From the NCBI GenBank assembly GCA_005784505.1, contig VCAZ01000152.1, positions 496,001 through 560,000 of the forward strand: 64,000 nucleotides of DNA, written 5' to 3'. The stretch is from Bagarius yarrelli. Taxonomy: Eukaryota; Chordata; Actinopteri; Siluriformes; Sisoridae. The first letter of the stretch is position 1; every line of letters starts with the position of its first letter. Below, one piece after another: positions 32,050 through 42,660 of the stretch. The notes beneath the pieces were generated by a model. The model saw nothing but the letters and a program-made list of their open reading frames with translations. It was not told the DNA's origin and ran no database searches. A program made the translations under genes and the position numbers.

Positions 32050-32718
32050 CTATCTAATCTAGCCACAGGGGTCTCAAGCCTGTCCCAAGCCTTGGTAAAT
32101 AGATAGGGTTGTGTCAGGAAGGGCATCCAACGTAAAAATTTGCCAAATCTAAATATGCGAATCATCCTCCAAAATTTCATACTGGATCGGTCGAGGCCCA
32201 GGTTAACAACGACCACCACTGGCGAAAATTGGGCTACTGTTGCTCAAAGAAGGACAGGAGGAGGATGCGTGAATAGACGGAAAGAGAAGAGAAAACGCAA
32301 GAGTTTAGAACTAAAAATATGGATGCTAAATGTTGGGACAATGACAGGGAAAGGTAGAGATCTGGTGGATATGATGGAGAGAAGGAAGGTGGATATATTG
32401 TGTGTACAGGGGACCAGGTGGAAGGGTAGCACGGCTTGTAGTATTGGATCAGGATTTAAGTTGTTTTATCATGGTGTGGATAGGAAGAGAAATGGGGTAG
32501 AAGTAGTTTGTAAAGAATGTTCTGGAGGTGAAAAGAGTGTCAAACAGGGTGATGAGTCTGAAGTTAGAAATTGAAGGGCTGATGGTGAATGTTGTAAGTG
32601 GTTATGCCCCACAAGTAGGTTGTGAGTTAGAAGAGAAAGAGAGGTTCTGGCGTGAGTTAGATAAGGTAATGGTAAGAAGTCAGGGAAAGGGACAGTCAAG
32701 GACAGTTGATAGTAGACT
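32050..32718 (+). mobile_element. RTE-type LINE, 5' part with endonuclease
   Basis: The leader (ATCTAGCCACAGGGGTC..., from about 32058) matches the 5' end of the RTE at 50232-52196. The frame at 32140-32574 encodes an apurinic-like endonuclease start: LKIWMLNVGTMTGKGRDLVD, then MMERRKVDILCVQGTRWKGS, with E of the usual Q-E-T replaced by G (a catalytic position). A shift leads to 32528-32731 (IEGLMVNVVSGYAPQVGCEL). The element stops at about 32718 without RT. Confidence 0.85.
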
Positions 32719-33265
32719 TTGCTATCCATGAATGCGATATGTGATGTGTGCAATAACGGCCATGAGAGTTTTTTACATTTTTTTCCGAGATGTGAGGCCT
32801 TGTTTGGCTTTTTTGATTTTCTTAAAGGACTGTTAGGAGAAAACTGGGGTGTAAAAATTGACTCAGAGAATGAATGGGAAAAACTTTCTCGGGTTTGGAC
32901 TTTCTCGGAAAAGAAAGAGAGCCATTCACCTAATTAATTATATTTTGAGCCATGCCAGACTAGCTGAGAAGGACCTATGCGCACTTTGAGGGGAGGAGGT
33001 TGAAGTAAAAGATATATTTAAATCAATGACAAGAAGAGATGTAGAACTGATTTGTAAAAATAAGCTTCAGTTGGTGAAAGCAAATATAGTCTTGGACTAG
33101 GTGTTGTGAATTAGATGTTGATAAATAAATGCATATTTCTGTGTGTAGACAATTAATGTACTGTATATAATATTTTTATATTCTATTTAACTTTATACAC
33201 TATGTAAATGTGTTAAAATCATGCACCTGAAGATTTGTAAAAGAAAAAAGAAAAAAAAGAGAACG
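32719..33265 (+). mobile_element. Tx1-like LINE ORF2 C-terminus and 3' end
   Basis: The frame at 32719-32937 carries ICDVCNNGHESFLHFFPRCE, a C-x2-C...H...C zinc-knuckle-like motif at the C-terminus of L1/Tx1 ORF2, then the NWGVKIDSENEW block also seen at 28560. A 3' region runs to an A-rich tail (33232-33263). It abuts the inside of a 5S rRNA gene. It is probably the 3' part of the element at 30830-32043, with the middle lost when the RTE arrived. Confidence 0.8.
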
Positions 33266-34260
33266 CAGGCTTGGGCCTGGTTAGTACTTGGATAGGGGAA
33301 TACCAGCTGCTGTAAGCTTTTTCCCTGTCCACGTGCAAATTTTTTTTTGCATGTTTTCCAACGAGAAATCCCACTCGGCTTTTATTCACTCATAACTATA
33401 AACACAAGTCTAATGTTATAAAGTAAGAATAATTCCCTAAAGTTCCAAAGTATTTTTGGTATGTACTTTATTTGAGTTTTTTTCACCTATTACTTTACTA
33501 TATTTTCTAAATAAAACACACACTTTTACTCAGATACAATTTTCCCCAGCATATTTGTTACTTGCTACAAAAGAAGTAGTGATGTGTCATTTCTTTTAAC
33601 TTAATCCTCAATCATGACTAGGGAACAAAGAGTAGTAACAGAGAGCAATTACTTGATTTTGTATTGGACGTGCATGCATTACTTCTGATATTCTGCACAG
33701 CACTAATTGCCAAGCACAAAATTGCATTCTTACATACGATATAGTAGGCGAACCTGAGTATTTAAGGCTTGTAGTGTGCTGATGCAGGTGGTGACACAAA
33801 TATCTTGTTTTAGGAAGTAGATGTAAGGTTTTACTGTGTGTACAACAGCGACTTATCAATGGAGCATCGGTCCGTGGTGTCGGTTACAGCATACAGTTTA
33901 AAGAGGCTGTATGGCTGCTTGCCTTTCGCTTATCGCCAAACCACCTTGAAAACATCTGATCTCATCTGATCTTGAAAGCTAAACAAAATTGGGCCTGGTT
34001 TGTACTTGGATGGCAGACCACCTTGGAATACCAGGTGCTCTAAGCTTTTTCCCTATCCACCTGCAAATTATTTCTGCATGTTTTCCAACAAGAAATACCA
34101 GTCAGCTTTTATTCATTCATAACTATAAGCACAAGTCTAATGTTACAAAGTAAGAATAAATTGCTACCATGACAAAGTATTCTTTTCAAAGAGTATGTAC
34201 TTTTTCGAGTTTCTGAAATTTTTTTTAACGTTTACTTCACTACATTTTCTAAATAAAATG
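33266..34260 (+). pseudogene. Tandem 5S rDNA: 5S end, complete spacer, 5S copy, spacer start
   Basis: A 5S 3' half (33266-33319; TTGGGCCTGGTTAGTACTTG...CTGTAAGCTTTTT) is followed by a class I spacer of about 608 bp and then a full-length 5S copy at 33928-34047. The spacer begins again after it. This is direct evidence of head-to-tail 5S rDNA with a unit near 728 bp. Spacer landmarks recur at 9070, 39838, 54725 and 59328: CATGTTTTCCAACGAGAAAT, AAATAAAACACACACTTTTACTC, TTGGACGTGCATGCATTACTT and GATGCAGGTGGTGACACAAATATCTTG. Confidence 0.9.
33928..34047 (+). rRNA. 5S rRNA copy, full length but diverged (likely pseudogene)
   Basis: The copy is 120 nt long, the canonical 5S length. It starts GCTTATCGCC and ends GCTCTAAGCTT, followed by TTT, the usual RNA polymerase III stop. 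A TTTAAAGAGG element lies about 30 nt upstream at the usual TATA-like position. Differences from vertebrate 5S include GAACGCCC to AAACATCT, CTAAGCAGGG to CTAAACAAAA and TTAGTAC to TTTGTAC, several in the internal promoter. Expression is therefore unlikely. Confidence 0.7.
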
Positions 34261-34261
34261 C

Positions 34262-35872
34262 ACACTTTTAATTCAATTAAATTTTATTTGAATAGCGCTT
34301 TTTACAATGGCCATTTTCATAAAAGTAGCTTTACACAATCAAAAATATTATAAGATTATAATCAGAAATCAGTTGTTTGTCCCTGATAAGCAAGCTGGGG
34401 TAGGCTGTGGCAAATAAAACTCCCTGAGATGGAATAGGAAGAAACCTCGAGAGGAAACAGCCTCAACAGAGAACCCATCCTCATTTGGGTGAAAAACAGG
34501 TAGCAGGAATTCTGTAGATACACTGTGTGTGTAAGCACCTTAAGTGATAAGTCCTCGAAGAACACCTGAAACATCTTTATGGCAGAGTGGAAACGTCCTT
34601 GGTCACCCTGGTGATGTGAACAACTTGAGAGTCACAGGGAAGGGTCTGACAGGTCTGGAGTGGAGATGGGGACTGGATCACTGGCAGCTCAGTTGTGACA
34701 CATGTAGCTCGACAGTGAGAGGGAAAGAGAGAGAGAAAGAGGGGAAGGTAGAAAGACAAAAAAAGAATGACAACAGTTACATTGTAATCAAAGTGTATGG
34801 AGTGATTGTGTATTTAATGTAGAATGCAAGCATGACTCAGGCAAGATTTACTAGAACAGCGGAACTAAAAGCAGAACCAGAGGGAAACACAGACATGGGG
34901 GATCCCTGTTATGTTAAGCAACCAGCCACTCATCATCAATACCGTGATCAATAAAAGTTAGGAAGACAGCATCTAAACATATCAGATCACCATAATACTC
35001 GACATCCATGAGTCCCCCAGATCTACTCCTTTATCTAAGGCGAATCTATACAAAATGCTTAACTAAATAAATACGTTTTTAGCCTATGCCTTAAACACTG
35101 AGACTGTGTCTGATTCTCCAACATTCGTGGGAGAGGCTATTTCATAACTTTGGGGCTCTGTAAGAAAAGGCTCTGCCCCCTGCTGTAGTTTTCATAATGT
35201 GCGGTACTGACAGGCATCCTTTGATTGAAGTAGGCATAGTGGAACATAGGACACTAGCAGTTCACTCAGGTACTGCGGCATGAGACCATTTAGTGCTTTA
35301 TAGATCAGTAAAGTGTTACCATAATCCAGTCTGGACGTGATAGAAGCATGAACTAATTTGTCTGCATCATTTAGTGACGATATATTTCTTATCTTAGCAA
35401 TATTTCTGAAATGATAGAATGCTATCCTGGTAATATTATCGGCATGGGCTTCAAATAAGAGATTGGCGTCTATAATCACACTCAGATTTTTTACTGTCGC
35501 ACTTGATGAAACAGAAAGACTGTCTAGGTTTAAGGTGTAATCGGTCACACTGAGGTCGAATAATATAAGCAACGAGACACAACCCTGATCGGATGCCAGT
35601 AAGAGTCATTTACTACTTTGACAAGTCCTGTCTCTATGCTGTGATGAGTAAATGCTAATTGATACAGTTTGTGTATTCATTATTCCTGGGTAAATATAAC
35701 TAACTAACTGCTGCGCTACTACCTTCTCTATGATTTTGGAGATAAACAGAAGGTTTGATATCAGCCTGTAGTTCGACAGCTCACTAGGGTCGAGGTCAGA
35801 TTTCTTAATTAGAGGTTTAATAACTGCTAATTGAAAAGATTTTGGAACATACCCACAGCTGAGAGATATGAG
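34262..35872 (-). mobile_element. L2-like LINE 3' half, minus strand
   Basis: The left end (34262-34330) is the reverse complement of an L2 tail (AATTGAATT..., TATTTGAATAGCG, TTACACAATC) like that at 46066-46312. Coding fragments on the minus strand at 35572-35192 hold the RT thumb and C-terminal region (NLSVIIDANLLFEAHADNIT; YKALNGLMPQYLSELLV). The fragment at 35911-35606 includes the early RT (PKSFQLAVIKPLIKK; SNYRLISNLLFISKIIE). The YADD region is missing. The rest of the element continues at 38194, beyond a nested LINE. Confidence 0.85.
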
Positions 35873-38188
35873 TCTCCACTCTATCTCTCCCTTGTCGGTA
35901 GCTTCTACCACTCTTTCCTCCCTTTCTGATCATGACTCTTTTTCCTCTCTACCCTTAGACTCAGCCACTGATGTTTTTTTGTCATCAATTACCTCAACCA
36001 TAGACTTTCTTTGTCCTCTGTCTACCAAACCTAGGAAGACTTCACGTCCTGCTCCTTGGCTGACGGATGCGTTACGCAGCAACCGCAGAAAACTGAGATC
36101 AGCAGAGAGAAGATGGAAGAAATCTCATCTCGACACTGATCTTGCCACCTACCATGCTCTTCTGTCGAAGTTCTCTTCGGATGTGACTTCTGCCAAGACT
36201 ACCTTTTACAAGGAAAAACTTGAAGCTTCAGCTAATGACCCGCGCAAGCTTCACAAAATCTTCTCATCACTACTCATACCTCCAGCTCCCCCTACTCCAC
36301 CCTCTCTGTCTGCAGAGGACTTTGCTTCCTTCTATGACGAAAAGACTAAGCAAATCTGCAAGACCTTCACCAACTCTTCAGCCTTACAATTTCCACTCAT
36401 GACCTATCCTCTCCTTTACTGTCTCATTTTTCCACCTTAGGATCAGATGAGGTTCAACAAGTCATCCTGTCCTGCAATCCTACCACCTGTCCACTGGACC
36501 CAATCCCCTCGGCAATGCTCAAGACCATCTCTCCTGACCTTCTGCCTTTTATCTCTACAATCATCAATAGCTCCTTATCTACTGGTCAGGTACCAACATC
36601 TTTTAAGAGAGCACGGGTTACTCCTATCCTAAAGAAGCCTGCGATGGACCCCTCGGACATCGCCAACTACAGACTGGTATCACTTCTCTCTTTTCTTTCT
36701 AAAGTACTTGAACGCACTGTCTATAATCAACTGTCCCTCTTTCTCACACAGAACAACCTTCAAGATCCCAATCAATCTGGCTTCAAAGCTGCTCATTCTA
36801 CAGAGACTGCCCTCTTGGCTGTCACTGAAAAGCTGCATGCTGCCAGATCATCCAAACTGTCATCTGTCCTCATCCTCCTCGACCTTTCAGCTGCATTCGA
36901 CACTGTCAACCACAAGATCCTGCTATCCACTCTCATCAGTCTCGGCATTTGTGGAACAGCGTGGCAGTGGTTTGCTTCCTACTTGGAAGGGCGTTCATAT
37001 CAGGTAACATGGATAGGTACAACATCTGCCCCACGCAGACTTTCCACTGGTGTCCCACAAGGCTCAGTACTTGGTCCTCTTCTTTTCTCCCTCTATACTC
37101 ACTCACTTGGCAAAGTTATTTCTTCACACGGGTTCACATACCATTGCTATGCTGATGACACTCAACTTGTCTTTTCTTTTCCTCCATCAACACACCACGG
37201 TTTCTGCAAGGATTTCAAACTGCCTGACAGACATTTCACATCATGGATGGCTGCTCACCAGCTGAAACTCAACCCGTGCAAAACTGAACTACTTTTTTGC
37301 CCAGGTGACTCATCTCCATGCCAGAATCTTGCAATCACCCTGGACAATTCACAGATCTTCCCTTTAACCAGTGCTCGCAAACTGGAGGGTAACTGTGGAC
37401 AATCAATTATCCTTTTCCTTACATGTTGCCAACATAACACGTTCCTGCAGGTTTATCCTGCATAACATCCGGAGGGTTCGACCTTTCTTAACCACTCAGG
37501 CCACCCAGTTGCTTGTGCAGTCTCTTGTAATTTCTAAACTAGACTACTGCAACTCACTCCTGGCTGGCCTACCTCTGAGTACTATTCGCCGTCTGCAGAT
37601 GATTCAGATGATTCAGAATGCAGCTGCATGTGTTGTTTTCAACCTACCAAAGTTTTCACACACCACTCCACTGCTGCGCTCCCTCCATTGGCTCCCAAAA
37701 GCTGCGCGCATCAGATTCAAAACTCTGACACTCGCCTACAAAGACAGAAACGGAGCTGCACCCCCCTACCTACAATCACTTATCACTCCACGCATTCCAT
37801 CACGCTCTCTCAGATCCACAAGCACTGCTCGGCTTGTTCCACCACCCCCTAGGACACGAGGTAGGTCTGCCTCAAGACTTTTCTCTGTTCTGGCACCAAG
37901 ATGGTGGAATGAACTTCCCATCAATGTCAGAACAGCAGAGTCACTAGCTATCTTCAAGAGGCGTTTGAAAACCCATCTTTTTCTAAAATACCTTGCTCTT
38001 GACATCTAAAAAAACAAAACAAAACAAAAAAAAAAAACACCCTTACTCTATTCAACAGGTTTTTTGTTGTTGCACCTTTTTGTGAACTATTATCAGTATT
38101 GAGATGTTTTTGATGTGACTTAAAGCACTTCTTGTACGTCTTGGACAAGAGCGTCTGCTAAATGCTGCAAATGTAAATGTAAATGTAA
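35873..38188 (+). mobile_element. L2-type LINE insertion, nearly complete ORF2 without endonuclease
   Basis: This younger LINE interrupts the older minus-strand L2. Frames at 35868-36440, 36515-37465 and 37371-38009 cover the linker, the RT ([60 protein letters not shown] at 37148-37159) and the C-terminal region (RTAESLAIFKRRLKTHLFL). Only two frameshifts separate them (about 36430 and 37400). The 3' end is TTGGACAAGAGCGTCTGCTAAATGC plus (AAATGT)n, shared with SINEs here. ATGAG at 35868-35872 and 38189-38193 may be the target-site duplication. The element is 5'-truncated. Confidence 0.9.
36515..37465 (+). CDS. L2 LINE reverse transcriptase open fragment
   Basis: A 316-codon open fragment covers the fingers and palm of the reverse transcriptase, which copies the LINE RNA at a nicked target. 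The palm motif LDLSAAFDTVNH holds the first catalytic Asp; YADD holds the other two. The NPCKTELLF thumb-side motif follows. The frame is open through all of these, but the last ~25 residues follow a frameshift and are not native. The listed ATG is only the first Met of a longer frame. It cannot make a working ORF2, because its two ends lie in other frames. Confidence 0.8.
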   Translation: MLKTISPDLLPFISTIINSSLSTGQVPTSFKRARVTPILKKPAMDPSDIANYRLVSLLSFLSKVLERTVYNQLSLFLTQNNLQDPNQSGFKAAHSTETALLAVTEKLHAARSSKLSSVLILLDLSAAFDTVNHKILLSTLISLGICGTAWQWFASYLEGRSYQVTWIGTTSAPRRLSTGVPQGSVLGPLLFSLYTHSLGKVISSHGFTYHCYADDTQLVFSFPPSTHHGFCKDFKLPDRHFTSWMAAHQLKLNPCKTELLFCPGDSSPCQNLAITLDNSQIFPLTSARKLEGNCGQSIILFLTCCQHNTFLQVYPA

Positions 38189-38193
38189 ATGAG

Positions 38194-39570
38194 TTAACCG
38201 TTTTGGGGTTCTGACACTGTTGGTACTATTTGCTTAAAAATGTTTTGGTACAGGATCTAATAAACAGGTTGATGATTTTGTAGAAGAGATGAGTGAGATT
38301 AAGTTGTACTCTAGAGGGATAACATTTTCTAAGTTCTGATCTGACCAAATTTTCTGCCTAATGTTTTCAATTTTATTATCGAGAAAGTTCATGAAGTCCT
38401 CACTACTGCATGCAGTTATTGTGCAGATTTCTGAAGTGGTCTTATTCCTAGTTAGTTTTGCAACAGTGTCAAATAAAATTCTAAGATTATTTTTATTATT
38501 TTCAATAAGGTTGGAGAGATACGTTGATCTAGTTACACTAAAAGAGCTTTTTTATATGTCTGAATTCTCTCAATTTAGTTTGGCGCCATTTGCGTTCTAG
38601 TTTACAAGCACTCAGTTTTATAGAGCGTGTGTGTTCCTTATACCAGACAGCGACTTTTTTATCTTTAATTATTTTTCTCTTTAAACTGGAGCTACGTTAT
38701 CTAACGTATAACAAAATGTGGAATTTAAATATTCAGTTGCCTAAGACGGTGATCCAATCAAAGAGGATAATTCTGGAAGATAGCTGATAAAGCTTTGGGC
38801 AGTAGTTGATGTGAGTGCACGTGTAGAGCGGTAGCGCGGCACTGTGAGTACATTATTAGTATGACACATTTTAAATGATATAAGATTGTGATCAGAAATA
38901 ATTTCTCACTGGTGAATTGTTACTATAAAGTCCCCAGCAATTAACACTTTATCAACAGAGACAACCAGGTTTGATAGGAAATCTGCGAATTCACGAAGAA
39001 ATTCAGAGGTGCAGGCTGTGTGTTTAGTATGTTCTGAATTACAGGTATCTATATTAATTAAATAACTGAAGCAGACTTTTGGGGTTTTTCTGTAATTATT
39101 TTGTTTAGCTTGGGGAACAGACACAATCTCAAATGTTATATACCCTGAGTGACGACTCAGTTCAGCGAGCAGACAGTCGGATTAGTGTGTTGGTCTGCTG
39201 CTTGGCCTGGGCTCTGGGTGGTCAATAATTAACTAGCCTTATTCTAGGACTATAAGTTATGTTACAGAAAAAAGGAGAGCGGCTCCTTCCCTAGTGGAAT
39301 GGACACCGTCCCGTCCTAACAGATCAGCTTTGCCCTCAAAAGTTCTCCAATTATCAATGAAGCCCACATTGTTTTCGGAAAAACACCTGGACATCCAGCG
39401 GTTTAGTGACCATAACCTGCTGTAAGCTATGTCACCACATCACATTAGAATAGGACCAGAGCATATAATGTGGTGGAAATTATTAGACAGCCCTAAAAAA
39501 GAATCAGCAAATAAGTAGCGACGGTGGCAGCAGAGTAAAACTTAAGAGCAAGCAGCATTTAGTGTTCACT
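38194..39570 (-). mobile_element. L2-like LINE 5' half, minus strand
   Basis: This continues the element at 34262-35872. Bases 38200-38900 match, in the same order, the segment at 63430-63900. Near 39124-38906 the minus strand encodes an endonuclease block with VLIAGDFIVTIHQ (the G-D-F-N motif reads GDFI). At 39480-39280 the minus strand encodes the end of the ORF1 esterase-like domain: IAYSRLWSLNRWMSRCFSEN, then FIDNWRTFEGKADLLGRDG and HSTREGAALL. The D-G-V-H pattern is the presumed Asp-His pair of the SGNH fold. Confidence 0.8.
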
Positions 39571-39837
39571 AAGAGCATGCAGCCATAAGGGCTGCGCCCT
39601 ATTTAAACCCTTCTAAGTTCTTCTTTTTGTGCACAGATTTTCCTGCCTTCCAAGACTTTGTTCCAGTCGTTATTGCTGCGTGACCAAGGCCGCTTGCTTT
39701 AACTTAGGTGCAATCACCTAAAGCCTCAAGAACAACTCCTTATATGGTTATCACGTGCATAACACAACAGGGTTTACAGTTGGGCTGAGCAATAACAGTC
39801 CTCAGTTCCACAGAAGTACATCCTTTTCTTGTGGTTT
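39571..39837. other. No recognised feature
   Basis: Short stretch between the L2 LINE and a 5S spacer. I see no gene here. Confidence 0.4.
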
Positions 39838-40266
39838 ACATTTCTCTGCAGCATATCTGTTACTTACTACAAAAGTAGTAATGTGTTGTTCATTTTAACT
39901 TAATCCTTTCTCATGACTAGGAAACAAAGAGTTAACAGAGAGCGATTCTTTTATCTTGTATTGGACGTGCATGCAATACTTCCTATAGTCTTTACAGCAC
40001 TAATGGCCCCGCCCGAAATCATATACTTTCATATGATATAGTAGGTGAAACTGAGTATTCAAGGCTTGTAGTGTGCTGACACAAGTGGTGACACAAATAT
40101 CTTGTTTAAGGAAGTAGATGTAAGCTTTTCCTCCATGTACAACGGCAACTTATGAATAGAGCGTCATTCGGTGGTGTCGGTTACAGCATATGTTATAAAG
40201 AGGCTGTATGGCTGCTTGCCTTTCACTTATGACCATTCCACCTTGAGAATACCTGATCTCGCCTGA
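39838..40266 (+). pseudogene. 5S class I spacer plus first ~42 nt of a 5S gene
   Basis: The spacer runs from the ACATTTCTCTGCAGCATATCTG landmark to ATAAAGAGGCTGTATGGCTGC. The 5S copy starts at 40225 (ACTTATGACC) and breaks off after CTGATCTCGCCTGA at 40266, joining repeat R. The internal promoter is absent. Confidence 0.85.
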
Positions 40267-41400
40267 TATTTATTATATGGAACTTTAGAGTTCCATGTGG
40301 GGGTATCATATTGGTAAAAATGCCAAAAAATTAGGGTAGCGTGAGCAACACACAGGTGTAATGGAGAAATAATTAATAACTGATTATAAAATATACATAT
40401 TAGAAGTAGCACTAAAAGGAGAAATTAAATGAAGCTAAACCTTATGTAAATTAGGGTAGATAAGAAGACAAATAGGGACAGTGTGCTATCATAATCTAGA
40501 ATATAACAAAAAATAGGTGTGTGTGTAAACAACAAATTAGGATAGATAAAGTACAAAAATCACAGCAGTAATAAGAAGAACATTTTATTAAAAAGCTCCA
40601 CGACTAATCAACTGAAATAATTTCATTCTCAGCATTAGGGCTAAAAGGGGAAGATAGGCGTGAAGGAAAAGGAGGAAGAGAAGATTCGTCAGAAGAAAAC
40701 ATGGGTGGCGATAGTATGGGAAGAGGAGACACACTGTTTATTGGAACCCGTGACAATTTCCAACAGAGATGTTTAACACCAGCTTTTTTTGTGGTATCAG
40801 AAAGAACCACAGTGTCGGTTTGAGATCCAATATCTCAGGTTTGGGGAGGAAAAACTACACACAGGCGAGGTATTTTCCTCTATAGTGCATAGATGCATAA
40901 GACGGTCTAGAAAAACAGTTCTTCCCAGTTAAGCAGGCCAGTTAAGAACGCCACACGCCGGATGTATTCCCTACATTTAGCAGTTAAACGAGCTACAGGG
41001 AGAAAAAAAAGAGAAAAGTTTAAAGTAATAAAGTACTACTGGTCATGATTCTTATACAATAGTCTTAAAAATAGATAAGGAATTATAAACTCTGTGAACA
41101 ACTGAGTGCTGATTTAAAAAGAAAAAATTAAAGAAAACAAAATAGGTGATTCAAGAGTTAACTGACAAAACTTCTATAAAAGAGAAGAGTAAATAAAATT
41201 AAACGCATTTTCAGCAGATAAATAATCATAAATAAACCGAGTTCGAAGATTCAAAAAATATCACAGCAAAAGGGTCTCGGGTTGCAGACAGGAAGAGAAA
41301 GGCTTATATATTAACAACATCTTTTTTTTACAAACAGGAAGTAAAACTTGACTTCATTAAGAAATTATCTCACAATGAGAAAATTGCATAACAATGGAAC
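40267..41400. repeat. Unclassified repeat R, copy 2
   Basis: It matches 25745-26900 over most of its length, including the minus-strand frame at 40810-40604 (PINSVSPLPILSPPMFSSDE, ending FSPNAENEIISVD and a stop). Upstream of that frame on the minus strand, a pyrimidine tract ending CTCCCTGTAG (about 41000-40990) looks like a splice acceptor before ARLTAKCREYIRRVAFLTG. The left end abuts a truncated 5S gene and the right side approaches the ERV B LTR end, so it could be part of a long LTR or an independent element. Confidence 0.6.
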
Positions 41401-41409
41401 CCAGATCAC

Positions 41410-41795
41410 GAGGTATGGTTACATCACAATGTACAATTACATCATTCTGAAATAAGGGTAACGTATGTCACAATGGGTAGATTGTGTAAATTTTGAAATA
41501 ATGGAAATTTATTAGTTAAGAAAAGGGTGAGACTACATTCCACGGGTAAAAATGGACTTGATTTTCAGAGAATCTTTGCACTTGCTTTTTGGATTAAACT
41601 CTGCTTGGAGGTTTTGCTTTTTGCTCATGCCATTTATTGTTGGAAAAATTACCTTCTGTCGATCCTCTGACTGCAATAAATTAGAGATCTTTGCTGTTCT
41701 CACCTTTGACTCAAGTTGATTATTATCTTTGATAATTAAAGTAGAACATAGAATGTGTCTGCTCAGAGGTGGGCTTTGAGTTCCGACATATTTTT
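41410..41795 (+). repeat. Putative 5' LTR end of ERV B
   Basis: The DNA before the primer-binding site should be the LTR. It ends TTCCGACA (CA at 41787-41788), with a GATAATTAAAGTAGAAC stretch about 60 bp before that as a possible polyadenylation region. The start is not identified, and repeat R lies directly to its left. The assignment depends on the primer-binding site. Confidence 0.45.
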
Positions 41796-41813
41796 TGGCG
41801 ACCACAATAGGAA
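41796..41813 (+). promoter_or_regulatory. Primer-binding site, probably tRNA-Arg type
   Basis: TGGCGACCAC followed by AATAGGAA matches the complement of the 3' end of a vertebrate tRNA-Arg (TGGCGACCAC then GAAGGGA) at the first ten bases and partly after that. It lies just after an LTR-like CA end. Such a site primes minus-strand DNA synthesis in retroviruses. The tRNA identity is from memory. Confidence 0.55.
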
Positions 41814-42660
41814 GGTCAGCGTAATGCCATGAACCTGAGCTAGGACCGTTGGATCACAGAAGCCGGCACTTCTGTATATAAGGTAAGCAAACACCTGTTA
41901 AACTCAAAGTCTGTGTATAGTTTAACTGTGAAGAAGGAAGAGATGGCCATTGGGAGGTTGAAGGCAGCTGCACTTGGGCTAAAATAACTTAGGGGTGCAG
42001 AAAAAATGTATTAATATAAGGCTGTGTGAGTGTAGTTAAAAACTCAGCATGTGTTGGTAATTTTGTAAGTGAGCGCCCCAGATCGGAGAGTGTATTTTAG
42101 AGACAGGGTGGGGCCCAAGTGAAGAGAATATTAGTAAATTGTGTTGCGGTGCGTCACCACAGTGAATGCAGAGTGGCAGGCTGCATTTGAATGTGCTGTA
42201 ATTTTTTCTTTTGTACTAAAGAATAAGATATAACCTCTGATTGGAGTGTTGGCTATTGTATAAGCATAGCTAAAAGGTTTCGAAGCTATTTTGTGGATTA
42301 TTGGGTGGATGATAGAGAGACAATCTAGGGAGGATTAAAGGTGAGTATACACACACATACCTATACTAACTCCTTCCAACACATACAAACCCACATATAC
42401 ACACTAACCCCTATTAACCCATACTAATACATACAAGTTCATAAAGGTGTTGAGAGGTGGCAAACAGAGAAACAAATTTCTGATAAATTGTGGGCTTTGA
42501 CTAGATTTAATTAATTAATTTAAGAGATTAGACAAAACAGAATGACCTGCAATAACTGTAAAACGAATACACGTTAAATTGATGTGGTCAAAGACAAATA
42601 GTAAACTAGGACACAGACGTAAAGCAAGCAAAGCAAGACAAGACTTTTTTAGACTACAAC
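41814..42660 (+). other. ERV B leader region, no coding domain seen
   Basis: Between the primer-binding site and the nucleocapsid fragment I find no open matrix or capsid sequence. A run of CATA/CACA-like words lies at 42350-42430. The gag N-terminal region seen in ERV C (48330-48853) seems to be deleted here. Confidence 0.4.

Noticed and set aside
32140..32574. A host endonuclease gene
   Set aside because: The text is the RTE LINE endonuclease, with the RTE leader directly in front and a changed catalytic residue.
35868..38009. A multi-exon host gene made of three large frames
   Set aside because: All three frames are consecutive parts of an L2 ORF2, followed by the L2 tail; the changes between them are frameshifts, not introns.
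40230..41500. Foamy-virus-like LTR with accessory genes
   Set aside because: Long LTRs and 3' frames suggested this, but the primer site is not the tRNA-Lys type of foamy viruses and the related gag has CCHC knuckles, which foamy Gag lacks.
42350..42430. Telomere- or satellite-like CATACA/CTAACC repeat
   Set aside because: The words are irregular and short, with no tandem period that I can confirm.
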